NCBI GenBank assembly: GCA_046349775.1
Contig: JAXMBS010000026.1
Location: forward strand, 1 to 64,000
Direction: 5' to 3'
DNA: 64,000 bases
From: JAEUIG01 sp046349775
GTDB lineage: Bacteria > Planctomycetota > Planctomycetia > Planctomycetales > Planctomycetaceae
Position numbers and translations under genes: made by a program. The notes beneath the pieces were generated by a model that worked only from the letters and a program-made list of their open reading frames with translations, was not told the DNA's origin and searched no databases. This document shows, piece by piece, positions 1-12,040 of the stretch; position 1 is the stretch's first letter, and each line of letters begins with the position of its first letter.

Positions 1-21
1 TGTTTCTACCTTTTGCACCAT

Positions 22-450
22 TCACACTCCCTTCGTGACTGGCAACAACTCCCGCACCCTGCGGTCCCTGAGTAACAGTCCGAGCCACACGAGCGCTCCG
101 AACACGAATGCCGGCACGGTCGTCCCCCAACCTTCGCCCGCGCGGATATGCGTCGCCACCGCTCCGCCCAGATAACCGGTCAGCAGGATCGCTCCGAGGA
201 CTCTTGTCATTGGAACTGCGTACAGCACTGTGCTGATCAAATGGGCGATGCCAATCCCCAACAGCGTCGCCTCCGGATACCCAAGTTTGGCAGCGTTTTT
301 GGCAGCCTCCGGATTGCCGGAGAGATTCATGCCGGCGCCGGCCAGCATGGCCAGGACAACCAGTCCACTGATGCCCCGGCCGGACCAGAGCGCGAGCTTC
401 GAGACAGGAGGCCGTGCATCAGCGGGTGTCGTCATCGAGCCGGTGGACAT
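22..450 (-). CDS. DoxX-like integral membrane protein
   Basis: A small membrane protein of about 142 residues with roughly four hydrophobic segments (GISGLVVLAMLAGAG, an ATLLGIGIAHLIS-type segment, VLGAILLTGYLGGAVATH and VPAFVFGALVWLGLLL). Length, helix count and the glycine-rich GYLGGAVATHIR stretch fit the DoxX-like family (PF13564), whose members are mostly of unknown function. I start it at the ATG at 450 because AAGGAA lies about 8 bases upstream; a longer frame to 489 has no such site. It stands alone, transcribed toward the window edge. Family assignment is by recognition and biochemical function is unknown. Confidence 0.75.
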   Translation of the reverse strand: MSTGSMTTPADARPPVSKLALWSGRGISGLVVLAMLAGAGMNLSGNPEAAKNAAKLGYPEATLLGIGIAHLISTVLYAVPMTRVLGAILLTGYLGGAVATHIRAGEGWGTTVPAFVFGALVWLGLLLRDRRVRELLPVTKGV

Positions 451-489
451 ATGAGGGTTCCTTGTGACAGAGACTGTATCGGCCCGCAA

Positions 490-1087
490 ACGTGTCTAAA
501 TGTACAGTAATTTCTTGCAGATGTCACATCAGTAGAGAGTGAAGAGGTCAATGGTGTCCGGCCCTCTGGTTAACGCGCAAGGAGTGCAAGAACCACAAAG
601 CACACGCGTGGGTGTTGGTGTTCTGCATGCGCGTGCCTTGAGCATTCTTGCGTCCTTCTTGGGTATTCTTGCCGCGATGTCGTTGTCAGCCATCGGGAGC
701 CGCCTTCTTTCCGATGATCCATAAAAACTTGGACGGCGTTGCGCCCGGAAACCGACGACCGCGTAAGCGGGTTGTGAGAAGAATCAGGATGCAGTGCGCG
801 GATACTGGTTGAAGCGGGGCTTCAGGATGGCGTGCTGTTCATAGTCATTCAGGAACCAGCGGGTTGCGGGGCTGCGGCCTCGTTCCGTGCGCAACCCGCC
901 GCATGGTCGATTCGGCACGACATCCCCTGTTATCATACGGTTCTGTCCGGAGCGCGTGACCCGTCCTGAAGCCGTCCTTCAACTTTGCCGCCGTTGAGCG
1001 CTGCCGAGCGTGCGCATCGGACGCGCGGGAAGGGTTCTCTGACCGCTGTTGCTTACCACATTTCTGTTTTGCGTCAGGGCCCCCCGT
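490..1087. other. Intergenic region with a stuttered hairpin
   Basis: Almost 600 bases between two divergently arranged genes. The only clear structure is the imperfect inverted repeat listed separately (577-671). A 61-codon reading frame here lies almost wholly within that repeat and resembles no known protein. The stretch 720-1087 shows no gene or terminator that I can support, although the promoter of the downstream halogenase-like gene must be in it. Confidence 0.5.
577..671. repeat. Stuttered-word hairpin A
   Basis: The left arm holds GCAAGGAGTGCAAGAACC followed by ACAAAGCACACGC. The right arm, GCGTGCC ... GCATTCTTGCGTCCTTCTTG, is its imperfect reverse complement. AAG-AAC type words recur within each arm. 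It belongs to the architecture class described in the findings. Confidence 0.55.
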
Positions 1088-2740
1088 ATGAGTGACAAGT
1101 TCGATGTGGCTGTGATTGGCAGCGGACCGGGAGGGAGCGTCGTTTCCACGTTTCTGGCCCAGAAGGGCTATCGCGTGGTGCTCATCGAGCGGGAAGAGTT
1201 CCCGCGGTTCCACGTGGGCGAATCGCTGCTGCCGGGCACGCAGCAGGTGTGGGAGCGGATGGGGCTCTCGGAGAAGCTGCAGCATTCCGGGCACACGTTC
1301 AAGTATGCCGGAGAGTTCCGGATCGGCCGCTGGCCGGACGACAGCGGGATTATCAAGAGTACCGGCTACTTCTACAACGTGCCGCGGCCGGATATGGGAC
1401 CGCGGCCGTATGCGTATCAGGTCGAGCGTTCCGTGTTCGACAAGCAGCTCCAGGATTGTGCCGTCGAGCACGGCGTGACGCTGTGGGAGAACACGTCCGT
1501 GCAGGAGGTGATTCTCGATGGAAACGGCCGAGCGACAGGACTCAACCTCCGGCGCAAGGATCGCGGCTCCGAGACGCTCGAGGTCGATTTCGTCGTGGAT
1601 GCGTCGGGCCGCCGCGTCCTGATGGGACGGCAGCTCGGCAACATCGTGCTCGATCCGGTCATCAAGACGTCTGCCGTATTCGGGCACTTCCAGGGGATCC
1701 CGCGCGATCCCGGGCACCGGCAGGGATTCTTCAACGGCTACTTCATCCCGAACGGCTGGGTGTGGTTCATCCCGCTGTGTCATGGCATCATGAGCGTGGG
1801 CGTCGTGCAGAACCAGCCGGCGACGGACGACTGGAGTAATGACGCCGAGGCGGTGATCTCCTCGACGATCAACCGGTACAAGTTCCTCCAGGACCGCTTT
1901 CAGAACGCCGTGCAGGTCGGCCGGATTCGCCGGCTCAAGGACCTGGCCTACACGACGACGAAGTTCTGCGGCGATGGCTGGCTCTCCATCGGAGACGCGA
2001 ACTTTTTTGTGGATCCGCTGTATTCCTCAGGCGTGCAGATTGCCCATACGACGGCCGACCGTGCCGCAACCGCCGTCGACGAGTTCCTGAAGTCCGGTCG
2101 CGATATGCGCGCTATCCGCAAGTACGAGCAGTTCATCCATCAGTACCGGAAGAACGTGTTCCGGCCGATGCGCTGCTTCTATCGCTGCATGCGGCATTAC
2201 AAGGCGATCGGCGGCTACGTGAAATCCACGGGCGTGTGGTTCAATCACTTTGATAACTGGTTCCTGCGCCGCGCAGTGTGCTGGGGAACCGGCTTCGACC
2301 GGCACCAGTGGGTGATCGACCTCATGACGCTGTCCGGCAATATCTGGGCTTGGCTGGCACCGCGCGTCGGTTACGGCGGCTGGCCGCGCTACGAGCAGCG
2401 CCCGTATCACGGCGCGCCGCTTGTCATTCCGAAAGCGCCGGAGCTAGCGACATTAACGGATCATGAGGCCGAGCACGTCCCGATTACGATGCGCATGGCC
2501 AGACAAGAGGCGGAGACATCGCACGCGATCGGCGGCAACGGCGAGGCGGCGGTCACCGCGAAGCGTCCCTGTAGCGCAGCCGAAACGTTCAGGCGGGAGT
2601 CGACGACCAGCTCTCGTCAGGTGCAGCGTCGAGGCTCGGTCGGCGCTCAAGACCGTACCGGCACTGGACGACCGGCTTGTCAAAACGGTTCAGACGTCGG
2701 CCGTCGAGCCTCGTGCTCCCGGGAGCAATGTTCTCGATGA
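1088..2740 (+). CDS. Flavin-dependent halogenase-like oxidoreductase
   Basis: An FAD-dependent enzyme of the tryptophan-halogenase/geranylgeranyl-reductase superfamily. The N-terminus has the dinucleotide-binding GSGPGG motif (VAVIGSGPGGSVVSTF), then HVGESLLPGT, and near residue 220 a GWVWFIPL stretch matching the WxWxIP signature of flavin halogenases. A second FAD motif, SIGDANFFVDPLYSSG, follows near residue 300. The start is the ATG at 1088; 13 upstream codons have no support. Halogenation of an aromatic or phenolic substrate is possible, but I did not identify the active-site lysine, so oxidation or reduction is equally likely. The last 60 or so residues are low-complexity and overlap the convergent Rieske gene by about 150 bases, so the true stop is probably earlier, lost to a frameshift. 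Confidence 0.8.
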   Translation: MSDKFDVAVIGSGPGGSVVSTFLAQKGYRVVLIEREEFPRFHVGESLLPGTQQVWERMGLSEKLQHSGHTFKYAGEFRIGRWPDDSGIIKSTGYFYNVPRPDMGPRPYAYQVERSVFDKQLQDCAVEHGVTLWENTSVQEVILDGNGRATGLNLRRKDRGSETLEVDFVVDASGRRVLMGRQLGNIVLDPVIKTSAVFGHFQGIPRDPGHRQGFFNGYFIPNGWVWFIPLCHGIMSVGVVQNQPATDDWSNDAEAVISSTINRYKFLQDRFQNAVQVGRIRRLKDLAYTTTKFCGDGWLSIGDANFFVDPLYSSGVQIAHTTADRAATAVDEFLKSGRDMRAIRKYEQFIHQYRKNVFRPMRCFYRCMRHYKAIGGYVKSTGVWFNHFDNWFLRRAVCWGTGFDRHQWVIDLMTLSGNIWAWLAPRVGYGGWPRYEQRPYHGAPLVIPKAPELATLTDHEAEHVPITMRMARQEAETSHAIGGNGEAAVTAKRPCSAAETFRRESTTSSRQVQRRGSVGAQDRTGTGRPACQNGSDVGRRASCSREQCSR

Positions 2741-3656
2741 TGCGGCGGTCGAGATCGATCTCATACCGGATCAGGTTCTGCATCACGGCTCGGCCGCACC
2801 AGTTGTACCCCAGCCGGCCGGCAGGGGGGACGGTCCACGAGTACCAGGACACCAGCCGCGAATGTCGTTCCTCGATCGGCACGAAGAACGCGACTTCGCG
2901 GAATTTGCCGGGGCGCTCAGCACCTGTTCGAGGATCGCTCCACCACCAGTCAAACACGATGTACAACGGCGCGAAGCTCACCTTGTACTGAATCGTCAGC
3001 GCGTCCCCCAGCTGGACACCCAACAGGACCCGGCCTCCCCAGGGCATCGGTTTGGAGGGCCCACTCGCGCGGGCCGAAACACTGTCGGGAGAGGTCGAGC
3101 TTTCCAGACGCACTTCATCCAACCGATCGGTGATGAATCCGAACTGCCAGTGCGCGGCGCCGGTATGCTCGATGTCGGTGAAATTGTCGAACAACAGTTC
3201 GAGCGGCGACTGGAAATCCGCCCAGGCGAAGTACAGGGGGTAATAACCAGGGAATTCCAGTTCAGGCAGGTCCGATTGGGCGCCCGGCGACTTGACGAAC
3301 AAGACCCCTCCCCGCTCGATCGTGTCCAACTGATCGGCTTGGACGGTCATCTTGGGAACGCCCGGGCTGGTACCGCAGCCGTGCGCATCGAATTTCCACC
3401 CGTGGTAAGGACAGACGAGGCAACCATCCTGGACGCGCCCCTGGCTGAGGCTCATACCGCGATGCGGACAGCGGTCCGGCTGAACATGGGCGATTCCCTG
3501 GCTGTCTCTCCAGGCGACGAACCGCTGTGAATTGAGGATGACCAACTGCGGGCGGGAACGCAGCCGGTGACTGCGCATGGCTGGCCGCCAGAACTCGTCA
3601 CCATCGAAAATACGGCCGTTGACAGCCGCCGTCGACTCAAACCGATGCACTGGCAT
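2589..3656 (-). CDS. Rieske 2Fe-2S aromatic-ring oxygenase-like protein
   Basis: About 355 residues. An N-terminal Rieske domain has both cluster motifs, CPHRG and CPYHGW (residues about 62-85). A catalytic-domain stretch DNFTDIEHTGAAH resembles the mononuclear-iron site D-x2-H-x4-H of ring-hydroxylating oxygenase alpha subunits. Such enzymes take electrons from a reductase partner and hydroxylate, demethylate or dealkylate aromatic or sterol-like substrates. The ATG at 3656 (MPVHRFES) is chosen because the upstream extension is arginine-rich and unlike the family. It converges on the halogenase-like gene, so the two could act on the same compound, although they are not co-transcribed. Substrate unknown. 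The gene reads without interruption. Confidence 0.85.
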   Translation of the reverse strand: MPVHRFESTAAVNGRIFDGDEFWRPAMRSHRLRSRPQLVILNSQRFVAWRDSQGIAHVQPDRCPHRGMSLSQGRVQDGCLVCPYHGWKFDAHGCGTSPGVPKMTVQADQLDTIERGGVLFVKSPGAQSDLPELEFPGYYPLYFAWADFQSPLELLFDNFTDIEHTGAAHWQFGFITDRLDEVRLESSTSPDSVSARASGPSKPMPWGGRVLLGVQLGDALTIQYKVSFAPLYIVFDWWWSDPRTGAERPGKFREVAFFVPIEERHSRLVSWYSWTVPPAGRLGYNWCGRAVMQNLIRYEIDLDRRIIENIAPGSTRLDGRRLNRFDKPVVQCRYGLERRPSLDAAPDESWSSTPA

Positions 3657-3754
3657 TGGACGTCCCCACAAACGTCCCGATCCGTGCGGATTGTGGCATC
3701 CGACATGGCCCGGAAAACAGTTCGACAAAACTGTCGGACTTGCAAGTCGCCGTT

Positions 3755-4609
3755 TTAACGTCGCACGGCGTCCACGTGAAGCCAGAATCGCATCTCTCGC
3801 AGGTGCATGAGCCGATTTCGGTCGTCTGGTCCTTTGAATTCGGCAGGTGAATTGTCCGGACGCCAACGACAAGCCCTGTCATCGAACCTCGCGCAATGGC
3901 CTGAATCGACGACGACGACGTGCCAGCAACTTATCTCGCAATCGAACACTTCGGTAACTGCTGCTGCAACTCCGCCGCAACCGTCTTCTGCTGTCTTCCG
4001 TTCCACTGAGGTCGAGTGATTGCAGATCCCTGCACCTGCCAGCAGCCGCGTCGATCTGCCGTCACCTTCGTAAGCGACAGCGTTCAGTTCGACAATCTGC
4101 TCCAGCGACGCCAGTTTCGTCAGCCCTGCGTCGGTGATAGTCGTGCCGGCGAGATCGAGCACCTTGACGTCCGGAAAGACCAGCAGCCGCTCGACCTCCG
4201 CGTCGGTGAACTGCCGGTCATGGACGACAATTTCGACGACGTGCGTGCCAAACCGCTCCCCAAGCAGCGGGACCGCCCAGGCGATGGACTTCGGCGGCAG
4301 ATCCTCGACCCAGTACCCGCGCAAGCGCTTCTGCGGGGCCGTCCACAATATGACCGGCAGGTCGCTGGGACGATCCACTCGGATGAACCACCGCCGGTGA
4401 TACTCGCCGTACAACGCATACACCGACGCATCATACTTCAGAATCGCATCAATGGCCCGCTTTTGCAGTGCGCCGCGGACCCCGATCCACGTCAACAGGC
4501 ACGCAGCCGCGACACACACCGCGATCCCGACGCGGGCGGTCCGACTGCGGGCGCACCGAATCGGTGCGACAGCAATTCCGTAGCTGTGGTTACTCGGAAT
4601 CAGGTCCAT
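3755..4609 (-). CDS. Leucine-rich-repeat membrane protein (second copy, 3' end uncertain)
   Basis: The ATG at 4609 overlaps the end of the preceding LRR gene by 20 bases, indicating translational coupling. There is one N-terminal transmembrane helix (VGIAVCVAAACLLTWIGV). A domain with basic and aromatic residues follows, then at least one canonical planctomycete LRR unit, VKVLDLAGTTITDAGLTKLA. After ELNAVAYEGDG the sequence stops resembling a repeat, suggesting a frameshift near 4030. A different frame (3637-3882) encodes a cysteine-containing stretch (SCTCERCDSGF) that might be the real continuation or another small gene. The family is anchored and exported, with unknown ligands. The 3' limit is not reliable. 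Confidence 0.5.
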   Translation of the reverse strand: MDLIPSNHSYGIAVAPIRCARSRTARVGIAVCVAAACLLTWIGVRGALQKRAIDAILKYDASVYALYGEYHRRWFIRVDRPSDLPVILWTAPQKRLRGYWVEDLPPKSIAWAVPLLGERFGTHVVEIVVHDRQFTDAEVERLLVFPDVKVLDLAGTTITDAGLTKLASLEQIVELNAVAYEGDGRSTRLLAGAGICNHSTSVERKTAEDGCGGVAAAVTEVFDCEISCWHVVVVDSGHCARFDDRACRWRPDNSPAEFKGPDDRNRLMHLREMRFWLHVDAVRR

Positions 4610-5646
4610 CCTCCGAATCTTTGGCGCGAGCACCATGGAACCATTCCGGATGCTCATCGTCTGGACCATAAGCGATGCTCAATCTGGGAAGCTGCTGGAT
4701 AAGCCGTTCGCACTCACCTCGTGAAACGGCAGTGCGGTTCAGCCCCAACAACCGCAGTTGGTTCATTCCTGTAAGCCGCCGGATTCCAGAGTCCGTGACT
4801 CGCGTGCCTCTCAGCATGAAGCGCGTTGTTTAGGAGCCCGACAACGTACATAAGGCCATTGTCGGTCACCTGTGTGTCATTCAACCACAGAAACTGAAGC
4901 TCGCAAGCATCGTGTAACGGTGCAATTCCGGCATCCCCGATCGGTGTTCGATTGGCAATGAGACGCTCCAATGCGGATACATCGATTTGCTCCAGGCCCT
5001 GCTCAAATTCCGTGTCGCAGACATCGAGTCGCGTCAGCCGACTCGCCTTCGGAAGAAATCGCAGCTCCGTTCCGGTAAATGCCGCAATCTTGTCGAGGAA
5101 AAGTATCTCCAATTCTGGCATACCTTGCAGGACCGAAAGACAATCATCGTCGGCCAAGGTTTCTGTGAGATAAAGAGACTCAAGTTGTCTCTGCGATCGA
5201 GATGGCGAATCCCTGCGTTCGTGACCTTCGGGCCACGAATGTCCAGATGCTTCAGCCCGGACAGAGCCGCTTCACAAACTCCAGGTCTGCGTCGTCAATC
5301 TCGGGGCGCAAACCTGAGGTCCAGAACTTCAACCGTAGTCGCGTCGTGCAGATAGCTCAGGTCGATGGGCTGACATTGGCCGATCTGTTGCTCGACGTAT
5401 CCGATGTATCGAACGCGTGTTTGCAACAGCCGCTTTACCGGCGGAATGTGATCCAGCGTCTCATCAACCAGTCGGGGCCTGAAACTCAGCAACCGCGAAT
5501 GCGCCTTGAGCGCCAACCGCCTGAAGCACGCGTTGCATTCGACGATACGAGGAAAACGATGGGATGAACACCGCGATGGCGATGCACATCAGGATCGCTC
5601 CGATCCATCTGCGATATTCGCGAATAAAGTCGAAGGCCTTACTCAT
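4590..5646 (-). CDS. Leucine-rich-repeat membrane protein (first copy, frameshifted)
   Basis: Begins with MSKAFDFIREYRRW and one transmembrane helix (IGAILMCIAIAVFIPS). It then reads across three frames: 5646 to about 5470, about 5516 to 5295, 5157 to about 4830, and 4817 to 4590. The last three carry LRR units such as RLTRLDVCDTEF, LQFLWLNDTQVTDNGL and LRLLGLNRTAVSRGE, with the T-x-VTD-x-G pattern usual in planctomycete LRR proteins. The ATG lies 3 bases past the amidohydrolase stop, so the amidohydrolase and both LRR genes look like one transcription unit. The frame breaks look like assembly indels because the repeat register resumes on either side. Confidence 0.6.
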
Positions 5647-5648
5647 TG

Positions 5649-6899
5649 CTAAGCCACCATCCGCCCCCTTGCAACACCGCGATGAAGTTCGTCCTCGATT
5701 CTCCAACAGCGAAATGTCCGTCGCCACGCCATCGACGACCAGCACGTCGCCAAGCTTGCCGGTCTCCAGCGTCCCGAACTCGTCGCCGCGGCCCATAATC
5801 TCCGCCCCGGTCTTCGTCGCGCAGGTATCACTTGCAGCGGAGTGGAAGCCGACGTAGTTCACGAAGAACGACAGCTCTTTCGCATAGTCGCCGTGCGGGT
5901 TCCAGGCGAAGCCGTAGTCGCCCCCCATGCCGAGGCGGCCGCCGGCCTTGAGATGCGGCGGCGCTTTCCGCCCCTTCCAGCGTCTCCTCAGGCTGTCAAT
6001 CACCGCCTGCGGCATCTTGTGGTCTGGCCCACGCTCGATGCTCGCCTGCTCGAAGTAGAGTGCGGGGACGACCGGCGTATTGCGCTGCAGCAGCAGGTCG
6101 AGCCGCTTCGTCATCGATGAACGTCCCGTGCTCCAGCGTGTCGTAACTGGGCGCGGAGCCGCGTTTGATCCTCGGTCGCCCGGCAATGGCCGGTCACCTT
6201 CAGGCCGTGGTTGCGGGCCGTGGCAACGACCGCATGCATCTCCTCGAACGTCATGCAGAGGGTATGGTGGTCATTGAGATCAGCGGCGGCGTCGCCGGTG
6301 GGGTATGTCTTCACCCACTCCACACCGTCCTTCACCAGCTTGCGGACCGCCGCCCGCGCCTCGTCCGGCCCGTTGACCAAGAGGACCAGTCCCTCCATGC
6401 CGATTTTGCGGAAGTCGGGGTTCCAGTCCATCAGCCCGCCGACGCCGCAGATCTCCCGTCCGCTGGCTGACAGCCGCGGCCCCGGCATGACGCCGTTCTC
6501 GATCGCCTTCTTGAGCCAGACGTCGATGTTAAGAGGCTCCTGCCGCCGCGCGCCGCCGTGTAGCCGCATTCGAGAGCGAGCGTGCGTTGCGGGCCGCCAG
6601 GAGCGCCGCATGTACTCGACCGGGTACTTGATATCGAGGTCTTCCTTGCCGCCGCGACGTTGAAGTACGTCGGGTGGAAGTGCTCGACCAGCCCCGGCAT
6701 GATCGTCCCGCCGCGGGCGTCGATCCGCTGCACGTCCGGTCCGACCCTTGGGCGTACCTGCTGCCGGACCGGCATACGTAATGCGGCCGTGCTCAATGAG
6801 GAAGGCCGCGTCAGGAACCGGCGGGGCGCCTGTGCTGTCGATGAACTGGCCGTTCGAGACACCGTGACGCCTTCGGCAGCTGTATGAGCGATCTTTCAA
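5649..6899 (-). CDS. Amidohydrolase-family metallo-hydrolase (frameshifted)
   Basis: A metal-dependent hydrolase of the imidazolonepropionase/dipeptidase-like amidohydrolase group. In order I see an N-terminal composite-domain strand (PDAAFLIEHGRITYAGPA), a region matching the first metal site (MPGLVEHFHPTYF in another frame), GLKVTGHCRATED with a ligand histidine, RLGMGGDYGFAWNPHGDY matching the C-terminal metal aspartate region, and the family's terminal GTLETGKLGDVLVVDG. Frames change near 6820, 6500, 6130 and 5680. At the 3' end the corrected reading FIAVLQGG then RMVA-stop appears across a five-G run, a typical homopolymer indel. The start near 6899 is uncertain because it abuts a hairpin repeat. 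Substrate unknown. Confidence 0.65.
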
Positions 6900-6963
6900 T
6901 TGACGAAGGTCAAGTGAATCATCGATTTGCCGATTGTCACTTGTCGCTGGTCAATTGTCATTC
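6896..6963. repeat. Stuttered-word hairpin B
   Basis: The left arm CAATTGACGAAGGTCAAGTG pairs imperfectly with the right arm, which holds GATTGTCACTTGTC and GGTCAATTGTCATT. The word GTCAATTG or its near variants recurs. It lies at the 5' end of the amidohydrolase gene. Confidence 0.65.
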
Positions 6964-7082
6964 GATTCCCTGCGGGTGTCGCGCGGCGGCGTCTATGGAT
7001 GGGATACCGGAGCGGCCCTCTATCGCACCTTTTCCGCTGTCTTCAGGTCGACTAGAATGGCTCTGCTCGAGACAGGTGCCAG

Positions 7083-7402
7083 ATGCATGCCGCCATTGTG
7101 AACGATCGAATTGACGGTTCTCGATCACGGTCTGGGACGTCTACCATTATCTCGAAGGCGGCTGGACGGACGAGTTGATCCTGGGCGTCCTGCCAATCAC
7201 CCATGAGCAACTGCTGAAGGTAAAGCAGTACATCGAGGCGAATCGGGACTACGTCCTGGAAGGGCATCAACGCATTGAAGAACGCAATGCGCGGGCGCGG
7301 CAATTCGCCGGAAGTTCGGCAAAAACAAGAGGAATCTCGAAAGAAAGTGCAGGCTTGGCTACACAACGCAAGGAACAGACCGATGCGAGGATTGCTCGCT
7401 GA
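7083..7402 (+). CDS. DUF433-family antitoxin-like protein (frameshifted)
   Basis: Reads as MHAAIVNDRIDGS, then in a second frame ITVWDVYHYLEGGW, TDELILGVLPITHEQLL and KVKQYIEANRDYVLEGHQ. This is the winged-helix-like DUF433 signature (PF04255), normally introduced by R-I-x-G-T-R-I-T-V. DUF433 proteins are usually about 75-110 residues and are encoded just before PIN-like DUF5615 proteins, which is the arrangement here. The start is approximate (an ATG at 7057 is also possible), and the tail reads through two frames around 7300-7400. DNA binding and an antitoxin role are inferred from family and neighbourhood. Confidence 0.55.
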
Positions 7403-7786
7403 CGTCAATTGCGAAGGCTATGTTCGGTTTCTGACCGACTCCTGCTGGCCGAATCACGACGGGAACTCTGGGACGCGTTGTCGCTGCGTGTCTTTACCCG
7501 ATGACCTTGGCCTGCGAAGGTCATCGACCGACCGCGAAGTGTGGTCGCCGTGCCAAGATCAGGAACTCGTCCCGATCACGGGCAATCGCGATGCCCGCGA
7601 CAAAGACTTTCCGAAGTCGTCATGCGGCAACTCAACGAGCCTGAATCGCTGCCGATTGTTACCATCAGCAATCCAAGGCGGGTCTTCGCAGACAGCCGCT
7701 ATGCCCATCGGATCGCCGACGGGCTATTGGAAACCTTGTACGACATTGCGAACTATCGGGGCGCCGGACGGCTCTATCTCCCGTAA
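7383..7786 (+). CDS. DUF5615/PIN-like putative toxin (frameshifted)
   Basis: Begins MRGLLADVNCEGYVRFL and, after frame changes near 7430 and 7560, continues with a DDLGLRRSSTDREVWS-like segment, a QDQELVPITGNRDA-like segment, then RQLNEPESLPIVTI and RRVFADSRYAHRIADGLLE. An N-terminal acidic LLADVN strand and a central ITGN strand are the core features of the Mut7-C/DUF5615 PIN-like fold. The ATG overlaps the end of the DUF433 frame, so the two are translationally coupled. A ribonuclease toxin role is inferred. At least two frameshifts mean the copy is non-functional as read. Confidence 0.55.
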
Positions 7787-7824
7787 CACTGGTGCTGCCG
7801 GAATCACCACTTCACCTCTTTTCC

Positions 7825-11067
<3,243 letters not shown>

Positions 11068-11104
11068 GTGCAACTCGCTGACACTGTCCGGCTGTCGCCG
11101 GCTT

Positions 11105-11178
11105 CCTCCCTCTCCCCCGCGAAACGCATTGAATTCAGTCTACGCGCCGTTCGGAGGAGAGGGCCGGGGTGAGGGGTC
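11105..11178. repeat. CCCTCTCCCC-type hairpin D, copy 1
   Basis: CTCCCTCTCCCCCG, a spacer with ATTGAATTCAG, then GGAGGAGAGGGCCGGGGTGA, giving an imperfect hairpin just after the valS stop. A second, sequence-related copy is at 53888-53963, sharing both arms and the ATTGAA spacer. It could act as a transcript-end structure but lacks a U-run. Confidence 0.7.
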
Positions 11179-11343
11179 CATGAGAAGTTGTCGCCGCTAA
11201 CATCAAGATCGGCAACAGTGCCGCAAGCTCGTAGGATGCATCGAGGTGTTCTCGCAATCAGTTCCTGCGGAGTCAGTGGCACACCTCCAATCATCGATAG
11301 ACAGCAGTCCGTGGACTTGGAGTGCTCCGTTGTATTGCCTTGT

Positions 11344-11958
11344 ATGAGCAGCCGCCGCATTGTCATCCTGCCGCTGGCGGCCCTGGTCATCATTGCGCTG
11401 ACAATCTACCGGCTCAATCGTGGCGAGCATCCGCCGGCCCCGGTCCCGAAGTCGGCCGCCGACCTGCCGCGCACCGCCCCGCCGCTGGCGATTCCGCTGT
11501 CCGACCAGCACAAGCATCCCGCCAAGCTCGAACGCTACTACGGCCGCGCGCCCATCGTGATCGTGTTCTTCGATAAGGCCAGGGGAGCCGACCAGGACCC
11601 GTATCTGTCCCGCCTGCGCGACTGCTTCGACACAGTGAAAGCAGCCGGGATCGAGGTTGTCGGAATCAGCCGGGCGACGCCGTTTGAAAACCAGCAGGCC
11701 GAGGAACGGGCCGGAAAACCGTTTCCCTTTCCGCTGCTCAGCGACGTCGACCCACGCGGCTACTCACCTGCGCCGGTCCATATCCAGTTCGGCCTGTTCG
11801 ACGTCCCGAACGACGCGACACGCACTGCGATGTATCTGATCGACCGCGCAGGTCGGATGGCATGGCAGGGACAGATTCCACGCCCGGTCAGCGATCCTGA
11901 CAAAGCCGTGGACTCACTCTGCCGCGGGGAATGGCCCGCGGTAGGGACTGGGGGATAG
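11344..11958 (+). CDS. Membrane-anchored redoxin-fold protein
   Basis: A 204-residue protein starting at ATG 11344: MSSRRIVILPLAALVIIALT is a single N-terminal anchor, followed by a proline-rich linker and a thioredoxin/AhpC-TSA-like domain (APIVIVFFDKARGADQDP, GIEVVGISRA, FPFPLLSDVDPRGY, AMYLIDRAGRMAWQGQI). The fold order matches peroxiredoxin-like extracytoplasmic proteins. The position after the first strand (VFFDKARGAD), where a peroxidatic or CxxC cysteine normally sits, has no cysteine, so a redox role is doubtful. The last codons (AVGTGG) fall in a GGGACTGG repeat. An upstream extension to 11188 is not supported. Confidence 0.65.
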   Translation: MSSRRIVILPLAALVIIALTIYRLNRGEHPPAPVPKSAADLPRTAPPLAIPLSDQHKHPAKLERYYGRAPIVIVFFDKARGADQDPYLSRLRDCFDTVKAAGIEVVGISRATPFENQQAEERAGKPFPFPLLSDVDPRGYSPAPVHIQFGLFDVPNDATRTAMYLIDRAGRMAWQGQIPRPVSDPDKAVDSLCRGEWPAVGTGG

Positions 11959-11980
11959 GGACTGGGGACTGGCTGATTGC
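11939..11980. repeat. GGGACTGG tandem word repeat E
   Basis: GTAGGGACTGGGGGATAGGG followed by ACTGGGGACTGGCTG: the word GGGACTGG repeats three times with small changes. It overlaps the stop of the redoxin-like gene. I see no clear inverted arm. Confidence 0.55.
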
Positions 11981-12040
11981 CAATAGCGGAATGTTCCTTT
12001 GCCGTGATTTGCCAGCACCAGTGCCGAAACGGGCCGATGC

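Noticed and set aside
539..724. 61-codon plus-strand frame
   Set aside because: Falls mostly within hairpin repeat A and has no ribosome binding site or recognisable sequence.
845..1783. 312-codon minus-strand open frame
   Set aside because: Antisense shadow of the halogenase-like gene; no domain, arginine/histidine-rich composition typical of reversed G+C-rich codons.
2463..3530. 355-codon plus-strand frame opposite the Rieske gene
   Set aside because: The minus-strand frame carries both Rieske motifs and the iron site; this one has none.
3637..3882. 81-codon frame with SCTCERCDSGF cysteines
   Set aside because: Possible small zinc protein, but it overlaps the Rieske start and the LRR tail and has no ribosome binding site; not enough support to call a gene.
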